From the NCBI RefSeq assembly GCF_905220565.1, contig NC_059416.1:3348001-3412000 (forward strand): DNA of 64,000 nt, written 5' to 3'. The position numbers and the translations under genes were made by a program. Each line of letters begins with the position of its first letter. Position 1 is the first letter of the stretch. Origin of the DNA: Melitaea cinxia. Taxonomy: Eukaryota > Arthropoda > Insecta > Lepidoptera > Nymphalidae. Shown here one piece after another: positions 56,297 to 64,000 of the stretch. The notes under the pieces are model-generated. The model worked only from the letters and a program-made list of their open reading frames with translations, was not told the DNA's origin and did no database searches.

Positions 56297-57198
56297 TATA
56301 TATTATAGGTATATAATATTTATTTTTTGTATGTTATGGATGTAGAGCATTCGATTTTTTGTATAAAAATGCCGTGACAGTAGAGTAACTTGTAGGTTTT
56401 TTGGCAGTTCTTAGTAGAATTTAGTATTAAATAAACCTTTTTTTTTTTAAATTAGTTATTATTACTTTATTTGCATGCATATGTAAATTTGTTTTTCTTT
56501 CAATGAAAACAATGTAATTAAATTATTTTGCGTCTAATATTTTATTGATTGAATTATATTTATAGAAATTAACAACTAATTTTTTTAAGTATCAATTTTT
56601 TTATCTGCTTTATCATATATTTATGCTGGAGTCAGTTGCAACAAACAAACACTTAATACCTATAATGTTATGAAAAATGTAAACAATAGAAATTTCATAT
56701 AATTTTCCTTTTAACATATTACCTACTTGATTAAATTAAAATAGCTAAGTACACTTAGGTATATATAAAAAAGTTTATTATTCAAGAGTCTATTGTGTGA
56801 TTTTGTTTTAATTTTGAATAGATAATAATGTCGACATTTTTAAAAGTATTCGTCATTCAAGTGTATTTACTAACGGACAAAATATCCGAATTATAAAAAA
56901 AAAACAGTATTGTTCATTCACAAAATGGAATATCCAATACGTATAATAACCCTAATTGTTTCGCTTTTCAATGCTAGAAAAAAAAACAATTTCCTCCTTA
57001 TATCATAATAGCTCACTATTTTAATCCCTTTGTTTTCGGCTTACATTACGAAAAATACGGAAACCCGAACGACAGATACGGGAAAAACAAACAAAATAAA
57101 AAATTGAACAAAAAAAAAACAAAAAAATATTAAAAAAAAGTCGACACAAAGCGGAACGAACAAAAAGCATAAACATCGCATGCCCGAAAAACCACTAA
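56297..57198. other. AT-rich non-coding stretch
   Basis: Nothing recognised; T-run at about 56429-56449 and A-runs at 57110-57140. Confidence 0.4.
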
Positions 57199-57239
57199 CG
57201 TGTCCAAATCATCAAATGAGAAAAAAATAATAAAAGGTC

Positions 57240-57480
57240 ATTGTCTACATGAAGTCAGTCGAATTGACAGGCCCCGCCCGCGCACGCCATTGGAGGGCCG
57301 CTTCGAAATTTGTACAAAAAACCCCAACCTAGTTCCGCCTTCTAAAATGTTTTTAACGAACCAAAATGGCCGACTATTTGTTTATAGAACGCTAGACCCG
57401 CGCTCATTGTTTCGATGTTCGCGCTTAAATTAAATGCCGCGTTCGAAATTCGAATTTTAATTTATCGACGCCATTGTTGA
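57240..57480. promoter_or_regulatory. GC-rich patch with GC-box, inverted CCAAT and YY1-like motifs
   Basis: GGCCCCGCCCGCGCACGCC (GC-box), CCATTGGAGG (inverted CCAAT) and CAAAATGGCCGAC (YY1/Pho-like) occur within about 130 bp, followed by GACGCCATTG near 57468. Motif clustering suggests a promoter. A 77-codon + strand frame through it is unremarkable. Target gene unknown. Confidence 0.35.
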
Positions 57481-60055
57481 CGGTTTTTTTATTAATATTC
57501 GAACCATAGATAGTCTATGCATGTGTGCGTGGATATTAGATAACATAGGCAGGGATGAACCAATAGCGCTCACTAGCTTCAAGTGATATCAGTAGATAAA
57601 ACCTATAACGCCATGCTTAGCAACCTAAATTAGAATTTTACAAGTGGCCAGTCCGTTTTTTAAAATAAAAACGTTTATTACTACAATGTTATCGCCCGTT
57701 ATGAATCATTTTCCCGTCGAACGTGTAAAATAAATTAATTATTTTACAAAACATAATATTTTATATCGCTAACATAATGCAGCACAAAAACCTCGATAAC
57801 GTATGGGAATGACGAATAATAAATATTACATATTTCTTATATGTTAAAACGTTTACAGAGTTTTATATTTTTTTAAGTGGAAATAGTTTTTATTTTTTAT
57901 TTTTTTAACTAACAACATTACGTCCGCGCCAATTTCTCGTAAGGCGCGAGACACACCGAGCTCGCTTTTAGTCTGATTGGATTGTCGCAGGCGCGGTCAG
58001 ATGTGTGGTGCTAATTTTATGTTTAAACATTTTATTGTTATTATCAATTTCACTTAGATTAGGTACCTTATTTTTAGTTTCAGGAAATAGAATTTTGTGT
58101 TTATTGTTGTCATAACGTAATAGAGAAATTTAAAAATCAATTAAAAAAGAGTGTCAATAAAAGTTTAAAGTTTTAACTTAAACTCAATCATTTTGTACCT
58201 GTTCATTAGTTGAATAACATGTTATTATAGTTATTTATGTAACGAAAATGAATTGGCACACTTAAACACACTTAAATTATTCTTATATAAGTATAAAAAA
58301 TAAGTTGAAATAAAATTGTATTTTATATAGCTCAGAAGAAAGAACATAAGATATAAACTATAAATGTTTTTATTTAAAAACTAGTAGATTATAATTACAA
58401 AGAAAAATAGAATCATCTTAAAATATCCACTTATTTACATCAAACTGTGAAAACAATGGCGTTTTATAAATTATTAAATTATACGAACATGATGCAAGGT
58501 TTTCCTGTTTTCAAATAAAATTGTAGAAGTTCGATATAATTGAAGCTATAGCTTTGTTTTAAGCAAATATGAAAATGTAAACAGTTTTATCGGGGACTAC
58601 AGTGTCGGTACAGTACCTACCTAAATAAAAGTCAGAGTGTAAAAATACACATTAAAATTTACGTACTAATTCATCAAAACTTTAACTTCCTCATAGTAAT
58701 CATATTTTTATTTAAATGTCATTTATATAAGATCAAATAAAAGAAAGCAATTTTTTTTTATATAGTAGGTACTATAAATAGTCAAACATCACACAAATAT
58801 CAAAAAGCTGTAACAACAGCCGCAAATCATATCTACAAAGATGTTTAATAGTGTAAATAATAAAACAATAGAATACTCCGGTTTTTAATTCTGAAGAAGC
58901 ATAGGTACCGAATGTGTTTACCTAACTATTTTATTTTAAGAAAATACAACCAAACATTGATTTTTTTATTAATTAAGTTTTTTAAATAATTAGACTTCTG
59001 ACTAAAGTATTCATGTCTTGTTCTCTGACAATAAAATGTCAGTGCTTCATAACTAATCTGTAAATATTACTTACACCTATATAATATAGAGTTATAGATA
59101 ATAGGTATTTTGAGCAGATATGAAAATAGTTTTCGTAGTTTCAAGAACAAATCTTATCATTTTCGAGAACATCATAAACACAAATCACAGATATTGCTTA
59201 TTAAATGGTGTAGAGTTATAGACAATATTTAATCATTGTAATGTCGTTGGCAGTCCCATTCGCAATAGACCGCACCCAGGTGTAGTGATCAACTTTATTT
59301 GCGGATGTTTGCTCAGTGGGCGACAGCCTTTATCGTAATTGACGCGTTCCAAAATTAAACGTATTCGAATTTCAAATGTTTACTCCCGTTTTTAAATGTT
59401 CCATTTTTAAAATTTTCGTTTGGTTATTATAATTTTAAATGCATTTTACTATTGTGTTATTTAACGCTAATGTTTTCTTTTGTTTTTATTATTTTATTAC
59501 ATTAAAAATTTTAATTTAGTAATAGGCATTTTTAGTTAGAATAAAAAAATATCTTTCCGTTTTATTTTAAACACTGTTTGACTGTGAGATACACTGTCAA
59601 TTTTAATATATTTTTTACACAAAGCTAGGTATACTTATTTCAGTAATTGGAATATTGCATATTATTTAATGTAAATATTTATAAATATATATAGCATAAA
59701 TTACAAAAATGGGATGAAGTAAAAGTAAAAAGATTTTAAAGAACCGATGTGGAATTATTTTTGCCGACGGGAACTTATTGTATTCGAATTTAAGATTTAT
59801 TTATGGAAAAAAATATTGTTGAAACATTATAAAGAGCATGGTATTAGAGAAATTGTCTATTTATTTTATAAAATGCAATATCGAGCATTAAAAAAAAGAT
59901 AAAGTATAAGTAATCTATCAAGGAGACAGAGACACGAGCGACGGCGAAATTACGAAGCATGTCTAAAGGGCATCATTAAATCGAATTACTGAACGATTTT
60001 ATAAATAGAACGGTAAAAAACTGCAATCACGACGCGCAACAAAATTACAGGAATT
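57481..60055. other. Long AT-rich non-coding stretch
   Basis: No gene recognised. A GC-richer scrap at about 57920-58000 (GTCCGCGCCAATTTCTCGTA onward) and a short block at 59245-59340 (CCGCACCCAGGTGTAGTGAT) stand out without explanation. Confidence 0.35.
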
Positions 60056-60059
60056 TCGT

Positions 60060-60325
60060 CCACAATCACAAAATTAAGAGCGAAATGCGTAACCCGCACA
60101 CATGCAAGCTAACGCATGCTTTTTTGCGTGCGAGTTAACGCACTCGGAGGCATCCGTCACACACACAGAGAAACGTACGAAAAACGCGCCTGTGTGCGAG
60201 TACGCACTTACACATAAGCGTAAGCTCGAAGGACACCCGGCGAGGTCGTTAACCCCGCTTTTTTGCGAGCGAACGCAGCCGCACCGCTTACTACTCTCGC
60301 CGCACACTGGCCGTTGAGTTTAGTT
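60060..60325 (-). promoter_or_regulatory. CpG-rich island with candidate minus-strand first exon
   Basis: CpG-dense sequence with repeated words GCGTGCGAGT-ACGCAC and GTGTGCGAGTACGCAC, and a T-run-flanked motif (GCTTTTTTGCG at about 60118 and 60259). On the minus strand TTATGT|GTAAGT gives a consensus donor (60206-60211), so GCCAGTGTGCGGCGAGAGTA through that site could be a non-coding first exon. Frames on both strands are open but carry no domain. Inference only. Confidence 0.35.
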
Positions 60326-61390
60326 TTTTTTTCTTTTTATTTTCTTTTTCGTCATCTCCGAAAGATCGTTCACTCGATCGCATTTGATATTCGAGCGCTC
60401 TGTGGGAATAGAGATGTGATGTCAGTATAATTTTTTTTCAACTAACCGGTTGCCCTCGCCTTTATACCGTTTATTTAGATTACAGATAATTTTCTGTTTG
60501 CATCTTTTCTAGATGATGTTTTTTTTACAGTTCTATAATTTCTGTATAAAGTTAAGTCCTTTATAAAACGAGTGGCATATGAGTCATTTAGTTATGATAA
60601 CAGGCGACAGTTTCGAGCGGGTCATTTTGTATAACATTAATCTCAAACCAATGCCATCTAACGCTTTAAGCTCAACCTTGTTCCGTTTAAGCCGTTTAAA
60701 AGTAGCTGCAGCCACTTTTTATATAGTACCGCTACTTGTGTAAATGTAAAGAGAGCAACATCTGATTACGAAGCTAGAATGGAGTCGTCCGACAAAGCGT
60801 AGTTGGAGTAATAATACTTGTAAACATCTCAGTCGCTCTGCAAATTTTACGATCGGAAGCGTTTAATAGTTGAGCTCGTAACCGGGAATTTCTTTTTAAT
60901 TGCTATGTTTTCTTGTCATAGTTTACGATACCTAAAGTTACCGATCGGTTACTGTAGTTCCATCGTTACAAGTTCAACATGGGAACAAATCGCCCCGACG
61001 TGAATAGGATCTCTCTAATATAGTTGACTTGGCCTATTTAAGCTCTACGACCGAGTAAACTTTGTGATTGCTAAATTGAGATCGTAACAGTTGAAGTCTG
61101 TGGTCTCGACTACATTGCAATTAGAAATAGGCACGAGTTCACGTGTTCATATCGAACTTTAGAAAGTTTAATAACATTGGTCGTTATACGACGGATAAGT
61201 GTCCGGCCCTTTGTGGAGTGTTATTGACATTACGAAACCGTAATGAGTCACCGCTGCGCGAATGTCAAGATTAGCATTGTGTCGCGGTCGACTTTGTTTA
61301 ATGGCTGCCTTTAATAATAACACACGAGCTATTATAAAGCAATTATATAAAAATCGTAATGAATACACACAATCTTACAAAAATTCCGTA
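60326..61390. other. Non-coding DNA of mixed composition
   Basis: Less AT-biased than the rest and free of recognised repeats from about 60550 to 61320. It could be conserved regulatory sequence, but nothing specific is seen. Confidence 0.3.
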
Positions 61391-61399
61391 ATTTAAAAA

Positions 61400-61622
61400 G
61401 AAAAAATAAACAAAATAAATGTCGTAACACCGGCCAATTCTCTGCTTCCCCAGTATATTGTCCCGGACCTAGCTCAACATTCGGCGAGCCACCCCAATTC
61501 CGTCCCGAACCTACCCCAAGTTGACGCACGTTGCGTCTGTGTGTGTACAGTCCCGACGCGCGTGTGTACGTACGCATTGAGACGTTCGATTCGTTGCTTC
61601 TTTTACTCGCTCACTTTTTTAA
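61400..61622. promoter_or_regulatory. GC/CpG-rich strip next to the GC-box repeats
   Basis: CCCGGACCTAGCTCAACATT, CACCCCAATTCCGTCCCGAA and GACGCACGTTGCGTCTGTGT, then GTCCCGACGCGCGTGTGTAC. It directly abuts the tandem array at 61623. Candidate promoter region; strand and product unknown. Confidence 0.35.
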
Positions 61623-61846
61623 TTCTAATTTTAAACTTTAAAGGCGGGCCTGCATTTTATATTTTTTGTTCAAAGGTTCTAATTTCAAATCCAAAGACCC
61701 TAAAAGGTGGGACGGGCCATTGTTTAGTTGTTCTAATTTTAAATATTTGAAGACCCTATATAGAGGCGGGACCACACATTTTGAATCGTTCTAATTTCAA
61801 ATATTTAAACAGCCTCAAAAAGGCGGGGTTTACAAATTTGAAGAGT
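61623..61846. repeat. Tandem repeat, four 54-58-bp units each with a GC-box
   Basis: Units begin at 61623, 61677, 61731 and 61789 with TTCTAATTTTAAA or TTCTAATTTCAAA. They continue AAGACCCTA (unit 3) or a variant, and place (A/G)GGCGGG or AGGTGGG at similar offsets: AAAGGCGGGCC, AAGGTGGGACGGG, GAGGCGGGACC, AAGGCGGGGTT. The flanking sequence does not continue the pattern. Confidence 0.8.
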
Positions 61847-62257
61847 AATTTATTGTTTATTGGATGAAAACTTTTCATGAGGTAAGGACTACTTTTTCAC
61901 AGTTTTTTCTTAGTTTATGTTTTACCTAGTGATGTAACTATTTCTTTTTTTGGTTAGCTAGTATTTTATGTATTACTAATGAAGATTTTTTAAGGATCAT
62001 CGTGAATAAGAATAAATTACTTTAAGAAAAAAAAATATCATATTAAAAATATTTAAAAAGTAAATAAAGTAATAAATAAATAAATTAAATCTTAATAGTA
62101 TCTACCTATATTAAAATAACTCATAAGCCATGCTTTGTGTTTGTGACTCGACCCATATAAAGGGGCATGTGTGGCCCACATAAATACAAATACAATTTAG
62201 TGTTTAATCCGTGTGCGTACGTGTCGTGTGCGTGTGTGCGTGGTTTCTTCGCGTGGA

Positions 62258-62561
62258 ATTCCAAGTTTGAAATTGGAATGAATGACGGCTGGGTCACTGA
62301 CCTACGTCAATCCTTTGAAATATTTATTTTATTTTTTACATTTAGCCAAGGTATTGAAGGTATTATGCCATGGTCAAAGTAGAGATTATTTATTTTAAAT
62401 ATATTAGATTGTTTACATTATTCCAAGTTTGAAATTGGAATGACTGACCTATGTCAGTGGTTTGGAATATTTTTTTTTTAAATTCACACATTCATTTAGA
62501 CAAGGTATTAAATGTATTATGTCACAGTCAAAGTAGGAATTATTTATTTTAAATATGTATA
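62258..62561. repeat. Tandem duplication, two ~145-160-bp units
   Basis: Both units start ATTCCAAGTTTGAAATTGGA (62258 and 62420). They share ACTGACCTA-GTCA, GACAAGGTATT(or GCCAAGGTATT)-TATTATG-CA-GTCAAAGTAG and TTATTTATTTTAAATAT. Unit 1 has an extra GACGGCTGGGTC segment. Diverged; no gene. Confidence 0.75.
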
Positions 62562-62939
62562 AAAAGTTTTGTTTAGATTTGTTTGTCCTTCTTAATTAGT
62601 CCTAATAGGTACCTAAACAAAGAAGATAAATGTTTCTTTTTAAAGAAAAAGTAAATAAGAACGTATTTTAATTACCAAATGATTTTAACATAATTAAGTC
62701 CATTATAAGGACATTATTTTTTATCATCCGTTATTCCATTTCAATATTATATTCTGTTCAAACAAAAATCGACTTAAAAAAAATGTTTATTTTTCCCTTA
62801 TCTTTCTAAATTCTGAAAATTTCACGATGTTATCATTTTTTTTTTTTACTAAAGAAGATAGACTAATATTTCTACTGACTATAATCTAATAAATAACCAA
62901 TGAAACCATATCTTATAAGTCATCATAAAGTCTCTGTTA
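62562..62939. other. AT-rich non-coding DNA
   Basis: Nothing recognised up to the mariner end. Confidence 0.4.
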
Positions 62940-64000
62940 ACACGTGGTTCAATAAGTCCTGAGACTAAGTACCTACTAAAAAAAGGTCTTTTTTATAAAA
63001 TTAATTTTTATTCATCAACATAGTCTCCTCCAAGAGCGATACAGTCCCTCCAACGCTTTTCTAACTTTTCTATCCCATGTGTGTAGAACGATTTGTCTTT
63101 GGCTTCAAAATAAGCCTCCGTTGCTGCGATAACTTCACTATTTGAGTCAAATTTCTTACCCTGAAGCATTTTTTTGAGGTCTGCAAACGGCCAGTAATCG
63201 CTGGGGGCCAAGTCTGGCGAATAAGGGGGATAAGGAAGCAATTCGAAGCCCAATTCGTTAATTTTGGCCATCGTTCTCACGGACTTGTGACAAGGCGCGT
63301 TGTCCTGGTGAAACACCACTTTCTTTATGTTCATGTGAGGCCGTTTATCCGCAATTTCGTACTTCAGTCGCTCCAATAAGCACATGTAATAGTCACTATT
63401 TATATTTTGCCCCTTTTCAAGGTAGTCGATGAAAAGTATTCCATGCGCATCCCAAAATATAGACGCCATAACCTTACCGGCCGATTTCTGAGTCTTTGGA
63501 CGCTTCGGGCGGCTTTCACCAGCCGCTCTCCACTCCGCTGCCTGCCGATTGGATTCCGGAGTGAAATTGTATATCCAGGTTTTATCCATTGTTACATACC
63601 GACGTAAAAAATCCTTGTATTATGATTCATCAGCGCCAAACATTGCTCTGAATCATTGATACGTTGTTCCTTTTGATTAGTTGTAAGCATACGCGGTACC
63701 CACTAAGAAAAAAGCTTTTTCATGGCCAAATTTTTATGTAAAATAGTGAAAACACTACCAGCTGAAATCTTCACTATTTCGGCTATCTCTTGCACTTTTA
63801 CCTTCCGATCTTCCAATACGATTTTGAGGACTTGGTTAATATTTTGTTGAGTCACCGCTTCATTTGGACGACCTGAGCGTTCCCCATCATTGGTGTCCAT
63901 GCGACCGCGTTTGAAGTCGGCATACCACCGACAAATGGTTGCTTTAGAGGGAGCTGATCCTGCATAACATTTTATAAGCTGCTTCAACGGTATTTTTTCC
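62940..64000 (-). mobile_element. Mariner-type transposon, 3' part (5' end beyond window)
   Basis: The left boundary is placed at the TA of GTTAACACGTGG, after which ACACGTGGTTCAATAAGTCC is the likely terminal inverted repeat. Its partner would lie past base 64000, so it cannot be checked here. The interior is filled by the transposase frame on the minus strand, with about 70 bp of trailer after the stop. Subfamily looks irritans/mellifera-like from the protein motifs. Confidence 0.8.
63008..64000 (-). pseudogene. Mariner (DD34D) transposase, broken
   Basis: Enters from the right edge. The first part (63703-64000) is open and carries the helix-turn-helix region: SAPSKATICRWYADFKRGR, then the SGRP linker and KVQEIAEIVKISAGSVFTIL. 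It ends at an in-frame TAG (63703-63705) inside the K-L-ARWVP motif. WVPRMLTTNQKEQRINDSE follows in the same frame, then a one-base indel near 63616-63621 shifts to the frame carrying FLRRYVTMDKTWIYNF. The catalytic triad is present: D in MDKTW (first), HQDNAPCH (second) and SPDLAPSDYW (third), with 34 residues between the last two, i.e. DD34D. It ends GGDYVDE and TAA. One nonsense and one frameshift mutation make it inactive as read. The N-terminus lies outside the window. Confidence 0.88.

Noticed and set aside
61332..61577. 81-codon minus-strand frame with a GSGRNWGGSPN segment
   Set aside because: Open because of GC-rich sequence; no ATG context, splice sites or domain, and it crosses into AT-rich DNA.

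Overview
The window is AT-rich, intron- and intergenic-type DNA from an insect, almost certainly a lepidopteran (moth or butterfly). The repeats show this: tRNA-derived SINEs, a LINE/SINE tail of the type AGGCCTATGTCCAGCAGTGG, small Helitrons ending in CTAG|T behind a CGCG-type hairpin, and fold-back elements beginning TTTTTAACCGACTTCC. There is no complete host gene. Nearly all short open reading frames are chance frames in AT-rich DNA or lie inside repeats. Many of them begin at non-ATG codons and have no meaning in a eukaryote.

Host coding sequence: the only segment I would call host protein-coding is one internal exon on the + strand (20660-20771). It has a good acceptor and donor, and a cysteine/arginine-rich reading with a frame stop just upstream. 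It implies that at least part of the window is intron of a long gene on the + strand. CpG- and GC-richer islands at about 26.5-27.7, 35.6-38.6, 57.2-57.5, 60.0-60.3 and 61.4-61.9 kb carry YY1/Pho-like, GC-box and splice-donor-like motifs. They are candidate promoters or 5' UTR exons, but none can be tied to a product.

Mobile DNA, left to right. 0-10 kb: a LINE reverse-transcriptase C-terminal remnant, a Helitron 3' end, a 312-bp fold-back element, two LINE 3' ends, and a 567-bp fold-back element nested in one LINE's 3' UTR. 10-25 kb: SINE copies of several families, one with a 14-bp target-site duplication (TSD), a 343-bp SINE-like element with an 11-bp TSD, and a perfect 62-bp hairpin. 29-35 kb: more SINE and LINE pieces, including an orphan endonuclease-domain fragment. 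43-50 kb: the densest cluster, with SINEs carrying TSDs, Helitrons, a pogo/Tigger-like element (1337 bp, 25-bp inverted ends, TA duplication) nested inside a Helitron, a PIF/Harbinger-type MITE and a ~0.3-kb tandem duplication. 51-56 kb: Helitron, SINE and LINE-tail copies. 61-64 kb: a four-unit GC-box tandem repeat, a two-unit tandem duplication, and a broken mariner (DD34D) transposase that runs off the right edge.

The most interesting items are the pogo-like deletion derivative, which keeps a small ORF joining a helix-turn-helix DNA-binding domain directly to a C-terminal zinc finger without the DDE core; the 3' tail shared by a LINE and two unrelated short elements; the lone host exon; and the GC-box tandem array beside a CpG-rich strip. 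I saw no CRISPR, no rRNA and no convincing functional tRNA gene.
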